Of a stretch of 64,000 nt of DNA, positions 1-10,008 are shown in pieces. The DNA is from Viola odorata. Its lineage: Eukaryota; Streptophyta; Magnoliopsida; Malpighiales; Violaceae. The first letter of the stretch is position 1, and every line of letters begins with the position of its first letter. A program made the position numbers and the translations under genes. The stretch is from assembly GCA_963691705.1 (NCBI GenBank), contig OY829539.1:2792501-2856500 (forward strand), given 5' to 3'. Under the pieces are notes generated by a model. It saw only the letters and a list, made by a program, of their open reading frames with translations, was not told where the DNA came from and did not search any database.

Positions 1-390
1 GAAATCCGTCTTTGAACAATAATCAGAATTACGTGCTACACATCCTACGTAACTAAGATCGTATCACACAAGATACATTTGGAGGAGGATAAGAAACCGA
101 TTAGATAGCCATATAGGAGATTAAACCCTCCAATGATGGAAGTTGTCAAAAAGAAAATCATTAAGTTGCTTGATGCTGGGGTAATTTACCCAATTTCTGA
201 CAGTTCATGGGTCTCTCCTTTGCAGGTGGTACCAAAAAAGACAGGTATTATAGTGGTGGAAGGAGAGGATAGAACAAAGAGGACAACCAGAATTCAAAAT
301 GGATGGCGGGTCTGTATAGACTACCGCAAGCTAAACCAAGTCCCTAGAAATGACCACTTTCCGTTGTCTTTCATTGACCAAGTTGTTTTT
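1..390 (+). pseudogene. Athila-lineage Ty3/gypsy reverse transcriptase fragment
   Basis: The plus-strand translation from about base 40 to 385 reads like the N-terminal part of an Athila-type RT: a run ending RRLNPPMMEVVKKKI, then KLLDAGVIYPISDSSWVSP, QVVPKK, WRVCIDYRKLN and DHFPLSFIDQ. These motifs precede the fingers/palm of RT in plant gypsy elements. A stop (TAG at 106-108) sits where Gln is usual before PYRRL, consistent with CAG to TAG. Homology ends just after FIDQVV, before the catalytic YVDD block, where the sequence turns into T-rich DNA; the fragment is therefore truncated on its 3' side and runs off the window on its 5' side. Lineage is inferred from motif style only. Confidence 0.8.
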
Positions 391-1207
391 GATTTTTTTG
401 ATTTTGACTCTTTTTTATTTATTTATTTACTCTTTGAACGAACTAAATAACAATTAAAGGAAAGTCTATTTTTTGGTATTTTATAACACTTTTTGTTGAC
501 AGAATTTAAATAATTGAAAGACGCACAAATCGCACAATGATTTGCTAGACAAGACGCACACAAGAGCTAAACCTAGCTCGACGCAAGACACACGAAACAA
601 CTAACACAAGCACGCAAGGATATTGGTTTTAGAATGGGGTAGAAGAAGAATCAATCTCAACAAAGAAAACTTGAAGCGTAAAGATAGATACCAAACCTTT
701 GAACGTCTTTGCTCCGCTACCAACTGATATGATCCTAGTTGCCTAAGAGGCGTATTCTTCAATTTGTGATATAGTTCGAAGGCTTGGATTTCGAATGCGG
801 AAGGTAGGCTCAACAAGAATGTATAACCCTATCAACAACCTGTGTTAACAAACCTAAACGTATCAAGTGAGGTTCTTGAAATGATCCCTAACCCAATATT
901 CAACCTGTGAATATCAACCTAGGGGAGGCGAATCAATGGGGGTGAAGTTTTGGGTTTTACTTGCTAACCTAATCGAGTGTTCTAACTTAAAGAGGAACAA
1001 GGCTCATGCATGAACAGTTTAGAGAAACATTCTCTAGATTTTATTAATAAAAAAAGACCCGAATTTATAATGAGTTTTTGCGCTCCTTTATATAGGCATC
1101 ACGATACCTACTAGGAATAGAAGTACAACTACTATCCTAATTCTACTCGAACTCTAACTTAAATAATTAATTAAACTAATTACATAATATCTCTAGAAGT
1201 CCTAGAA
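391..1207. other. Unassigned noncoding DNA, possible minus-strand LTR
   Basis: No convincing gene. A TATA-like box on the minus strand (plus-strand TTTATATA at 1087-1094) and the general style resemble the promoter part of an LTR read leftward, but no matching second copy, TG/CA boundary pair or PBS was found for it. Confidence 0.3.
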
Positions 1208-1495
1208 CTAATAAAACAATGATTCGCACGGCCGGAATGAAGATTGGTCTGATTGCTCAAGTCGGACAGCAACAAAATCAGTGGACGGTGGCGCTGAGCT
1301 TGCCATACTAGGTTCTGATAGCGTTGTAACTGGAAAACTTACTTCTGGTCCAGTGGAGAAGATTAGCTGGCTGTTAGTATGGGTTGATCTTATGGCGACT
1401 GGTGTCACCGAGGTTGGAATTACTGGTATGTCGCGAGTGGGTGCGATGGAGTCGCCGATGAGCTGAATTGGCGGAAAGTCTTGATTGGACGTCAT
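1208..1495 (-). pseudogene. N-terminal gag remnant of a Tat-like retrotransposon
   Basis: A 95-codon minus-strand ORF begins about 75 bases downstream of a putative PBS (1570-1588) that closely matches the PBS of Tat-E at 22899-22917. In Tat-E the gag ORF starts at an equivalent distance from its PBS and also opens with a Ser/Thr/Pro-rich N-terminus. Position and composition support a truncated gag start. No conserved gag core, zinc knuckle or pol follows toward lower coordinates. The protein itself has no motif I recognise; the call rests on context. Confidence 0.4.
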
Positions 1496-1569
1496 TTGAT
1501 GACTGGAAAATTAGGAAGAAGAAAATAAGAGAGTTTTAAGATATTCAGGTTCTCACTTAATAATCTAAA

Positions 1570-1588
1570 GCTCTCAAAGAAAGCACCA
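1570..1588 (-). promoter_or_regulatory. Putative primer-binding site of Tat-like remnant
   Basis: The minus strand reads TGGTGCTTTCTTTGAGAGC directly beside the LTR end, differing at one base from the same site of Tat-E. I did not identify the tRNA. Confidence 0.55.
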
Positions 1589-1590
1589 AA

Positions 1591-2110
1591 AATGATAATC
1601 CTTGATCGAGGGTTAGGATGACTTTGTAATTCAGATGATCAATGAGGATGGTCTTCTTAGTCTTGTGCCACCTGAAAAGCTCCAGAGGGGGTCTTCAGTG
1701 TAGAAACTCTGATGATCAAGTTAGTAAACATAGTAAAATTGTATGACCGGGGAAACTATTGGGTAGTGGTTGAGGGTATTGGTAAGGTGTTTCAGGTGAG
1801 TGATGGTGTGGGCCACTATTTGTGCATGTGTGTCCTTAAAGAGGAAATGAGTGGAGTATTTATACCCCTTTTTCTTAGGGGTGAGTCATGATGGACACGT
1901 ATCATCCGGACTCAAGAAGATGTTGTCCAGGTGTCACAAAAGTACCACCACATAGCATACCCGATATATAGGCAATAAAGTAGTACGCGTACCTGACAAC
2001 GGTGGTACCTTTGGAAGCCATGGTTACTGGGTAAGGATAGTTACTGGGTATCTATATATATACCAGGACCCCCCTTCAAGCCTGTAAAGTCGAGATTTCC
2101 CTTTATGTAT
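1591..2110 (-). repeat. LTR (partial) of Tat-like remnant
   Basis: Sequence next to the PBS resembles the Tat-E LTR in layout: a block near CTCCAGAGGGGGTCTTCAGTG matches the Tat-E block near CGGAGGGGGTCTCCGGCG. A minus-strand TATA box (plus-strand TATTTATA, 1857-1864) lies at a similar distance. The outer boundary is uncertain; the end near ATAGTTACTGG (about 2040) may correspond to ATAGTTATCA of Tat-E. Confidence 0.45.
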
Positions 2111-2396
2111 TTATTTGTATTATCAATTACCTTCACGGGGAGTATGCTTAAATACAATTTGACTAAGTTTTTCCATCGCCTTGTCTATTCATCTGAAATT
2201 TTGCTTGAACAACCATGATCTTTCCTCAATTGACAGTCTTTCTCATATGAGTTGTGTGCGATCGATCCCTTAGTTAAATATTAAAGATTATTAGAGGATT
2301 AGGGTTTTTTTTTTTTTGAAAAAAAAAATTCTCTCCTAGGTTTAGAGCGACTCCACCTCCGGCCAGCCCACTGCTGCCGGAGTGTAAAGCGTCAAT
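2111..2396 (+). other. Probable LINE 5' untranslated region
   Basis: No ORF. Contains an oligo-T/oligo-A foldback (about 2305-2330) and a C-rich stretch leading into the LINE ORF1 region. The left boundary of the LINE could not be fixed because no TSD was visible. Confidence 0.3.
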
Positions 2397-2610
2397 ATGC
2401 CTCACGCGGTTGAAGCTAATAACACCAGCATACCCACTATAGTAGGCGTGAAATTACCTATTGCAAATCTGCAGCAGATGGAGAGGAGTCGACGAGCAGT
2501 TCATGGCCTTTTGAGTGAGCGGTCGTCCTTACCACAACGTGATCAACGCTTGTGTGTTAAACCAGCTCACCCTTACCACCGACCGCACATGCCATTTCAA
2601 GTGATAAATC

Positions 2611-3030
2611 ATGGCAAGCAACGTGGTGTCAACTCCAACACAACAAAGACCCATTCGGTCGACTCCAACACAACAAGAGGTACGCGTCAATTCTTTTGTG
2701 GAAAAGACTGCAGTACCTAATTCTAATGGCCAACAGCAGGAGTATATCGAGGAAGAAGATGAACATGTAATGACTTTTTATGTAGAAAATTTACCTAAGA
2801 ATGTGAACCACCGATCCCTTAGTTATTTGATGACTCGGAGATGGAAGCTTCCTAGGTTTGGTAGTATTCGAGATGTTTACATCTCTAATCGTAGAAACAA
2901 CGCAGGAAGGAGGTTCGGTTTCATTCATCTAACTAATGTAGAAAATCCTAAAGAGATGGAGTACGCTTTAGACCACCAATCTATAGGAGCTTCTACATTG
3001 CGATGTAGTGTTGAGAAATACGGGAGATAA
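2611..3030 (+). pseudogene. LINE ORF1, RRM domain part
   Basis: A 139-codon ORF starts with an ATG after a stop-containing leader. Residues about 55-139 form an RNA-recognition motif: an RNP2-like FYVENLP, a loop rich in basic residues, and RNP1-like RRFGFIHL. ORF1 proteins of some plant L1 LINEs are known to carry an RRM in place of the mammalian type; the protein binds LINE RNA in ribonucleoprotein particles. The ORF stops at 3028-3030 and homology appears to continue in the next ORF, so ORF1 is probably broken here. The N-terminus (Gln/Thr/Pro-rich) has no recognisable domain. Confidence 0.75.
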
Positions 3031-3082
3031 AAGGTTGTCTCAGACATGACAGTTAGGAAGGAAAGGAAGACCCAGTCCTACT

Positions 3083-4203
3083 GTGGAAATTGGAAGTACA
3101 AAACCTACACAAGCACAACCTAGTAGACAGGACCGTCCTATAGGATCAGACCAAGAGCATGTATTAGTGACCAAGATAATGGAAGAAGCAGAGATTGTTG
3201 AACTTCAAATACTAGAAGAAAATGTGAGTTGGTTAACTAGGAGTGCAGTGGGGGTTTTGATACGTGTGGAAGACATACCGGAAATACAAGAATTGGTACT
3301 AGAGGCGGGTTGGATTTGTAAGACGAGAGTGATGGGTAGAGGGTTGGTATTGCTGGAATTCGACAAGGAGCAACTAACCAAGAAATGGAAGAGATTTTCT
3401 CTCAAGTTATTCCATGGAATGAGAGCATTCAAAATGGTGGTCGCTTATGTTGGGTTCAATGCACGGGAATTCCAATACAAACTTGGGGTCATTCAACCTT
3501 TGAGTCACTAAGTAGGAAGCTAGGAGGATTGGTAGTGGTAGACGAAAATACAACCTTGCGAAAAAGGTTGGATGCGGCCTGATTCCTGATCTCGACTTCG
3601 TGCCCTAAAATTGATAAAGAGTTTTGTGTTAGGATGGATGGAAGCTTGTACACGGTTCATTATTTTGAGGAACCAATACAGGGCACTATTTCTAATCTTG
3701 ATTGGATGATAGGAGTAGACATGAAGGAGGACGAATGGGCTGAGGAGGAAGAACATGAGGATGAGGAGGAGGGGCAAGCAGTAGCAGATGGTGAAGAGCC
3801 GACTGGTTCAGTTGAGGTACCAGTGGTCAAGGAACACCGTGGAGAGGAGCTCATGTCTGCAACACAGGGACAACCTATGTCTGAATCTATAGGTGGAGTA
3901 GTATTGATTTGTGAACAACATCACTCGTTAATTACGTCGAGATAGAAAACGGGTAAGATTAAGAAATTTGTAGGCAGTACAGGAAGTTTGAAAACCTCTA
4001 ATTCGGGAGTAGTATCTACTTCTGCATTAGCTCGAGTAGAGGATGAAGACATTAGCAATATGAACCGTTTGTTTGATGCTACGATGTTGGAGGGAGACAT
4101 TTTAGAGTTGGGACGCTCTTTGGCCCTAACTGAACATGCTAATGAGATGAGAGCCTTCGATAGAGAGCGATTTGAGGGAGAGGTGGGAAACTTCAAGTCT
4201 TGA
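3083..4203 (+). pseudogene. LINE ORF1, C-terminal part with frameshift and stop
   Basis: Three overlapping frames carry the rest of a plant LINE ORF1-like protein. The first (3083 to about 3430) is acidic and helical. After a frameshift near 3420, the 3385-3582 frame has WVQCTGIPIQTW and LGGLVVVDENT, a pattern seen in plant retroelement proteins with a DUF4283-like fold. A TGA at about 3580, probably a former CGA, is followed in frame by FLISTSCPKI. The tail (3634-4203) is very acidic (EEEEHEDEEE) with no clear domain. Its last ORF ends at 4201-4203, overlapping the ORF2 start region. Assignment rests on position and two short motifs. Confidence 0.5.
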
Positions 4204-5129
4204 AGGTTGGCGATCGAGTGCCACGAATCAAAATGATTAGACTTTTTTCATGGAATTGTAGGGGTCTTTTATCGATGGTAAAGCGTAGATTTGTTAAGAG
4301 GTGTATTCAGCGGGAGAAGCTAGATATATGTTTTCTTCAAGAAACCAAACGTTCTTCTGTTAATGAGTATTTTATCAACTCGATGTGGAGGAGTAGAGAT
4401 GTGAAATGGTTGTGTGCTCTAGTGACGGGTAGGTCAGGCGGGTTGATTGCTCTGTGGGACTCTGGGATCCTTGAGGTTAACAAGACAGAAATCGGAGATC
4501 GCTTCATTTGGCATGAAGGTCGGTTAATTGAATCTAATTTTTGTTGTGTTATTCATAATATTTATACAAATACAAAAATTCAGCACAGAGCTCTGTTGTG
4601 GAACCAATTAGCAGTTATAATTATGAACTGTAATATCTCGGTCTTATTTGCGGGAGATTTTAATAAAGTTCTTACCCCATCAGAGTGTCTGAATGGGGGA
4701 GAATATACTAGGGGGATGGCTGATTTCCAGAATTGGGTGGATTCATGTGGGCTACAGGATCTGCCGTTGACGGGGAGATGCTTTACTTGGGCTAATGTCA
4801 TTAGCAAGAGCAGAATTGATCGGATTTTTATTCACCCTGAATGGCTCATTTTTTCCTGAGCTGAAGCTCACAGCGCTGGGTAGGAATAATTCAGATCATG
4901 TACCTTTATTGCTGAGTAACGATAATGTTGATTGGGGGGTGAAGCCTTTTAGGGATCCCACAGCGTGGTGGGAAGTTGTCGGGTTTAAAGAGACGGTTTC
5001 TAGCTTCTGGTCCAAAGCTGGAAGGAAATATTCGGGCCAACATCAGGTGATAAGGAAACTCCAGTGGTTAAAGGATAAACTACGGGTTTGGAACCGAGAT
5101 GTTTTTGGAAAGATAGAGGTACGTTTTGA
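4200..5129 (+). pseudogene. LINE ORF2, APE-type endonuclease domain
   Basis: The ORF shows the exonuclease-endonuclease-phosphatase signature of L1 ORF2: FSWNCRGL near the start (residues about 14-21), FLQETK, GDFN (Asp/Asn of the active site), CFTWAN, SRIDRIF, then after a frameshift in a T-run near 4850, RNNSDHVPLLL with the catalytic SDH triplet. This enzyme nicks target DNA to prime reverse transcription. The frameshift moves the SDH part into the 4795-5129 frame. The coding run ends at FGKIEVRFD where the G1 LTR begins, and continues at 32389 with the spacer and RT. Inactive copy. Confidence 0.87.
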
Positions 5130-5811
5130 TGTGATCACGGATCCCTCCAAGCCCAATTCTGAAGTTCAAGACATCTTACCTCAAGGTCCCATTACTCGTA
5201 GCAAAGCCAAGCGGTTGTCCTTATGGTTTGAAGACAAAATGAGAGAGTAGAAACCTTCACGAACCGAGGAATGGGCTATCAACATGATCGCGCATCATGC
5301 CAAGAAGTGGCGTCAAGGTGAAGCATTGCTGGCCTCTAGCGGTATGCCACTTGGACAACCACCTTTCTAGCAGCATGCCGCTAGGAATGGACAAAATTAC
5401 ACAATTTTGTCCAGAAGCTAGAATCATGCCGTTAGGCTCCAGCAGCCTAGGCGTCATAACGCTAGGCTCTAGATAAAAATTGATTATTTTGGGTTTTCCA
5501 AGCCCAATTTGTGTACAACTATATATAGCTATGTGTGATATTTGTAAAGTTGAGAATACTCGTTCTTATATCAACTTAGCCTTAGGCTCTCCACTTGAAT
5601 TTCCTTGAGAGAAATCGTCGAGTTAGAGATTACTCCTCCTGACTTTTCTCCGGGAAAAATTGATCGACTTTTTGGCCGAATTAATTTGAATGAGCATGCG
5701 CTACTTTTATTGCTTATTTCACAAATCGTGGATGACAAGTTACATGGATTGATTGATGGTTCATCGCGTGCTCAATTCCTAAACTCACATCTTTCTAATA
5801 ATATCCGGTAC
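5130..5811 (+). repeat. G1 5' LTR, first segment
   Basis: Aligns with 31521 to about 32225 of the 3' LTR with substitutions and a few small indels; for example the 3' copy has an extra T/C-rich insert near 31910. The first 120 bases encode the same C-terminal pol segment as the 3' copy but end in TAG at 5248-5250 where the 3' LTR has GAG. Ends at ATATCCGGTAC, the GGTAC being the TSD of F. Confidence 0.88.
5807..5811 (+). other. TSD of solo LTR F, left copy (GGTAC)
   Basis: GGTAC here and at 25242-25246 flank F exactly, and the undisturbed site in the 3' LTR of G1 reads CCGGTATATATTTCC, confirming the insertion point. Confidence 0.9.
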
Positions 5812-7303
5812 TGTTGATACCCGAATTTTGATGCCATTTTTAATTAATTTTAGCATTTCTGTTATTTACTTAATTCACTATCATTTTTAGTTAATTTACT
5901 GTCGGTAGCATTTTTAAAATTTTCATCGCATTTTATCATCGTCAGCTTTTGAAATCGCGTTTTTTATGTTTCGTCACATATTTTCGTTATTATTATCATT
6001 AATATTTTTAGCCTTAAAAATTACATTTTTAATTATCCGGCAGTCACTTGCTAGTTTTTTCTTCGTTTTAGGTCATCACATGAATTGTAGGATTTTTAGT
6101 ATTTTAGCGCATTTTTAGTATTTTTATTTTTTATTATTATTTTTGTTCGAGCTTTTATTGGACCCGAGTAAGTTCGCTCGGACAATAGCTCGAACTTGGA
6201 ATTTTTTCCATCAACTAGTTGCTACCTTTTTTTTCGTTCACAACGGTCTACAGCGTTTCGTGTAATTTTCGTCGTAACGTCATTTATTTTCCGTTCGGAC
6301 GTTTCACATTTTTGAACGCGAAAATAAACACGTAAAACGAAAATTTCTCGTCATTCGCTGTAGACGGTTAAGCTCGCCGTATTTTTCTCTATACGCTAGT
6401 ACCTTCGGCTTGAAAAGTCAAAACGTTTGTTCGCGGGAATCGGCTCGAGGCCATTTAAATAAGGTAAAGGGCCATTTAATCATGGTCGTTGATCTGGTCA
6501 ACCAAGGAAAGTCAACCAGATCAACGACCCTTGAATTACCTTGCATGGTGCGGATGCACCGTGGTCGTGGACGTACAGCGGAGCAGGCCACCGAGCAGCC
6601 TGCTCCCGTCGCTTCCTGTCACGTTCGAGCAGTCACCTCCATGCCTAGCTCCGCCAGCACAGCAGCCCTAGCCCCACCAGCTCACGGTCACGGCCTCCAC
6701 TCGCGTCCCTCGCGTCCGGAAGCCACGCAACTTCGGCCTATAAATACGAGGCTCTCCTTCGGTTCAAACAGCACCAACTTTGCAAGAAAACCTTGCTTCT
6801 TCCCTCTCTTGATCGATAGCTCACTTAGAGCTTCGATTGCCTCAGTTCAAAGCTTTTGCAGTAAGCTTTTTCTTTCGTTATTATGCTTTTCTTTTCTTTA
6901 AATTCGTTTAGCCTTGTGTTGATCGAATAAGTTACTTTTCCTCATGCCGTTAATTCATATGCATGCTGTAGATTAAATACATGCTTTCAATTTAAGTAAT
7001 CGTTAGGTAAATCGTGTGAATTAATTAGTTTTTGATAATTAACAGTTTTGTCATTTTTTAAAAATTAAACGAGGTACGATTTAAATTAAAATTCAGGGTT
7101 CGTACGGTCGAGACACCGTTGAGGAGACGAGCATCTCGGTAAGAAGATCTCACAAAACGGCCACCTGTGGCTGGAGCTTGGCCACCGGCAGTAGTGCCGG
7201 CGACCAAGAAAGAGGACGATGAATAGTGTCCTATTCACGTCCAAGGTGATGGGCTTGACCCATCACCCTTCCTTTTTTATTTTCATGGGCCAGGCACTAT
7301 TCC
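5812..7303 (+). repeat. F solo LTR, left part
   Basis: U3-like part, T-rich, with GTCAACCAGATCAACGACC next to an inverted partner near 6490-6525 (a foldback around GGTTGACC). Short ORFs in it show no homology. The TATA box is near its right side. The last five bases, ATTCC (7299-7303), are the left TSD copy of Tat-E. Confidence 0.8.
6739..6746 (+). promoter_or_regulatory. TATA box of LTR F
   Basis: TATAAATA in a GC-richer context, about 0.93 kb into the LTR, in the orientation of the TG-to-CA reading. Confidence 0.7.
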
Positions 7304-7508
7304 TGATAAGAGTCTGGTGGGGTACAGAGCAGGATTGGCTTGATCCGGGGCGGTCAGGAACACTGTACTGGGGGCCTTCGTCACCTGCAAAACGTCGGAG
7401 GGGGTCTCCGGCGTAAACACTCCGATGCCAAAGTCAGTGTGACTAGTAAAAGTGGCAGGGGTTCAGTACGCTATCTTAAGCTTACCCTCTTGTCTGAAAA
7501 GGTGAGGG

Positions 7509-7516
7509 TATTTATA
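7509..7516 (-). promoter_or_regulatory. TATA box of Tat-E 3' LTR
   Basis: Minus strand reads TATAAATA; the same site is at 23125-23132 in the 5' LTR. Confidence 0.75.
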
Positions 7517-7603
7517 GACAAAGGGAAGAGTGTACCGATAGGGGTAGGAATAGTCCCTGGTAGGTGTCGCTGGTGCGGTATATGCCGCTAGAGTGGCCTT
7601 GAG

Positions 7604-7640
7604 TGATGTCACATGGGTGACGTCACGCGGAGTGACGTCA
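7604..7640 (-). promoter_or_regulatory. Cluster of TGACGTCA (CRE/bZIP-type) palindromes
   Basis: Two perfect TGACGTCA palindromes (7618-7625 and 7633-7640) and one near match TGATGTCA (7604-7611) lie about 90-130 bp upstream of the minus-strand TATA box. TGACGTCA is a core bound by plant bZIP (TGA/CREB-like) factors, so it is a likely enhancer of the LTR promoter. The 5' LTR keeps one perfect site (23234-23241) and one decayed site (TGACATCA, 23249-23256). Confidence 0.6.
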
Positions 7641-7980
7641 CGGATGACCTGGGATGGGATGCCGCCGTGCGAACGTCGCATGAGAACCCTCCGCCCCGCT
7701 GACGTCGACCATCCCAGGGCCGGTCGCCAAGCTAAGGGCGGCATGAACAGGGCCTCGTCTCCCGCGACAGGTACAGTATGATGGCCGGGTCACCCGGCGG
7801 GGTAGGGGAGATGCCGTTTCAGTGGTATCAATAGTTATCATATGCCCAAACGAAAACTAGCCCGAGTGTTTACCAAGGGTTATTGCTGCATCTCCGGTCC
7901 TGCCCCTTCAGAGGTTTCTTCCCCAATGTGGGCTCGACGATCGATGAAGGTATATCTTCGAAATGCCTTTTTCTGAAGTC

Positions 7981-7988
7981 TATAAATA
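7981..7988 (+). promoter_or_regulatory. TATA box upstream of antisense gene D
   Basis: TATAAATA on the plus strand, 82 bases upstream of the gene D ATG and just inside the internal region beside the 3' LTR. Confidence 0.55.
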
Positions 7989-8069
7989 GGCCTTTCATTT
8001 TGCACTTGCTTCATAATTCTCACCGCCTTTTCACCTCTCTCTTCGAATTTCCTCATCTCTCTTCTTTTC

Positions 8070-8456
8070 ATGGACGAAGTCACCAAAAACTTCCTACTCT
8101 CCAAAACCCATGCCCTGAGGAACATGACTCAGGCAGACACCGATTTGTTGGGGTCGCTGAGCGTGAAGACCTCGGAGGACATACTGGAGCTTCAAGGGAT
8201 GCTGACTCCCCTGCAGGCTAGGCAGGCTGCCGTTACCATGGAGGACTTCAGTCCCGTGGAGAAAGCGGTGAAGCTGTCGGTGGCTGTTTCTCAGATTTAG
8301 CTACTGATGACAACACTGGAGCATAGGAAGGACTTGCTGGGATGCTGCCTGTAGAGCATGAGGGCCTACTCTTCTGAACTGACAGCCCTGGCGGACGCCC
8401 TTAGGGAAATTCCTTTCCTGGAATGGGACGATGATGACGCTGGGTCAAACGCCTGA
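8070..8456 (+). pseudogene. Antisense gene D: small acidic-tailed protein, two in-frame stops
   Basis: Starting at ATG 8070, one frame runs to TGA 8454-8456 (about 128 codons), interrupted only by TAG at 8298-8300 and 8352-8354, both one C-to-T step from CAG. The product looks mainly helical (SVKTSEDILELQGMLTPLQ; LTALADALREIP) and ends in a Trp/Asp tail FLEWDDDDAGSNA. No family was recognised. It lies antisense to gag-pol of Tat-E, first of four units. A TATA box is at 7981-7988 and AATAAA at 8566-8571. The tail recalls that of gene C (FEVDWMDED), suggesting the two share a role or origin; that is inference. The copy is probably no longer translated in full. Confidence 0.55.
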
Positions 8457-8933
8457 CCAGCGATAGGGGTCCTCTTGGCGCGTCTCTCTATGCTCCTCTG
8501 GGGCCATCTTTTGTAACTCTGGGCCATCAGGCCTTTTTGTACTCTTGGGCTGTTAAGCCCTTTTAAATAAATGAATATGCTTTCCCTTATTCGCTTGCCA
8601 CGCCGTTGATGTTTTCTTCTTTCTTATGCCGCTCTTTTTGAAAAGCGACTTCAGTTCTCACTAATTTTGAACTTGACGTCCTTTGGGATCTCGCCACGTT
8701 ATTTGCCTATCTGGCTCATAATGATGACTCTTTCAAGCCACGTCTGTTCAGAATATATCTTTGCGCCGTCTTTTCCATGTTAACGGATTGGGCAACGGTT
8801 TCGGCGCCTCCTGGTTGGTGCAGATTTTTAACAGTTGCGGAGTCAGATCTTTCCTCCCAACAGACGCTACCCTTGATAGCATTAAATGTCCTCGATAATA
8901 CGCGGAGAGGCAGGCACGCTTCCTCCCCTCGGC
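8457..8933 (+). other. Spacer between antisense genes D and C
   Basis: No gene. Holds AATAAA (8566-8571), a likely polyadenylation signal for gene D, and GCCGCTCTTTTTGAAAAGCG-type foldback sequence near 8627. Confidence 0.4.
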
Positions 8934-8941
8934 TATATAAA
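8934..8941 (+). promoter_or_regulatory. TATA box of antisense gene C
   Basis: TATATAAA on the plus strand, 66 bases upstream of ATG 9007. Confidence 0.65.
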
Positions 8942-9006
8942 GGGTTCTTCCCTTCCTTTTCTATTCATCTATTTTCTCATTTCTTCTTATTGTTACTGAT
9001 ATTTCC

Positions 9007-9495
9007 ATGGCTGACTCCCGCTTTTTGTACACTGCTGCTTGCGACTCTCCTCCGACCCCTCCAACTTCTCCCGATTCCGACAATCCTCCGCTCACGCCTC
9101 CCTGGAGGCCTGCCAAACGTCTTGTGAAGCGCCGGGGTCGCAAGAGATCGAAGAAAACAAAAAAGCGATCCTTCGAATCCTTCTTTGCCAACTTTGAGCC
9201 TCACTATCTCTCACTACAGCAAAAAAATGAAGCATCTCCGTCCGTTCCTTGTCCTTTTCCCAAGGATAAAATTTTTGTGCCAGATGCCGCTCCGGAACTG
9301 GTCGCCCCAACCCCGGGAGAAGGCTCCCATGCCGCTTCGAAGGAGGACACTGCTCCCACGACATGTCCTGTGACTAGGCTTGGTAAAAGGCCTTTCAGGA
9401 TGGACGAGCCCTTCCTTTTCTATAATAATGAGTCGTCATCGCCTCCGGAGGATTATGATTATGTTTTTGAGGTTGACTGGATGGACGAAGATTGA
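9007..9495 (+). CDS. Antisense gene C: basic-region protein with acidic C-terminus
   Basis: An intact 162-codon ORF opens at the ATG that follows a TATA box by 66 bases. Residues about 15-36 are Pro/Ser-rich, residues about 37-58 are a dense basic stretch (KRLVKRRGRKRSKKTKKR) that would serve as a bipartite nuclear localisation signal, and the last 15 residues are acidic and aromatic (DYDYVFEVDWMDED). AATAAA at 9536-9541 and again at 9540-9545 follow the stop. This architecture (NLS plus acidic tail) resembles a small nuclear regulatory protein, but I recognise no family and assign no function. It lies antisense to Tat-E gag-pol; it is the only one of the four units without a visible break. 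Confidence 0.65.
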   Translation: MADSRFLYTAACDSPPTPPTSPDSDNPPLTPPWRPAKRLVKRRGRKRSKKTKKRSFESFFANFEPHYLSLQQKNEASPSVPCPFPKDKIFVPDAAPELVAPTPGEGSHAASKEDTAPTTCPVTRLGKRPFRMDEPFLFYNNESSSPPEDYDYVFEVDWMDED

Positions 9496-10008
9496 CAACG
9501 CCATACTTGTTGTAGATGCCGCCGACTTTCTTTTTAATAAATAAATATGTTGTGAAGTAAAATGTCGTTTGCCTTTTTTTCTTTTTTGGTTTTAGTATAA
9601 TGTCGCTCTTATGGGTTAATCGTCGCTAGACAAGCCGATTACCGCTTCATAGGATCCTTTTCTGGGGTTTCTTGTAATTAGAGGGCCTTTCTTTTGCGAA
9701 ATTCGAGGCGAGTGCTTGACTTTAAGTTTCTGTCAGGATCTTCCCACGTGTCCCGCTTGCCTCATACGTGTCTTACTGTAATAGGTTGCCCTTCTGTCTG
9801 ACTCTTCCACCGTCTCTTTTAAAAGGAAACACGTTTCTTCCTTGTACCTTTTTGCTCCTTTTTATACTTCATAATTTTCTTCATTTTTCGCTCGCTCCGA
9901 GGAAATTCTCTCGTTCGCATCCAGGCGATTCACTTATCAATTTCAGCCTTCTCTCTCTCAAGGTATTCTGCTCGATCTTGCTTTTGATTTTCTTTTGCTG
10001 CTTGATCT
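9496..10008 (+). other. Spacer between antisense genes C and A
   Basis: No gene. Contains the gene C polyadenylation signals (9536-9545) and weak TATA-like sites for gene A (TTTTAAAAGG near 9817; TTTTATAC near 9860). Confidence 0.4.

Larger units (their letters stand above)
2397..5129 (+). mobile_element. L1-type LINE, 5' part (interrupted by G1)
   Basis: ORF1 with an RRM (2611-3030) and ORF2 with an APE-type endonuclease (4200-5129) lie in the order expected for plant L1 elements. At 5129 the coding sequence is cut by the LTR of G1. It resumes at 32389; joining the two sides keeps one reading frame (FD before, VIQELQDKYENMDK across and after the gap). The copy is dead: it has frameshifts near 3420 and 4850 and a premature stop near 3581. 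Confidence 0.8.
7304..7840 (-). repeat. Tat-E 3' LTR
   Basis: 537 bp, plus-strand ends TGATAAGAG and AGTTATCA (a 6-bp inverted terminus TGATAA/TTATCA). ORFs in it are nearly the same in both LTRs and are not genes. Confidence 0.93.

Noticed and set aside
6410..6901. A 163-codon ORF across the F LTR promoter
   Set aside because: It spans the TATA box and has no homology; chance ORF.
7340..7591. An ORF found in both Tat-E LTRs
   Set aside because: Shared because the LTRs are copies; it runs over the promoter on the antisense strand.
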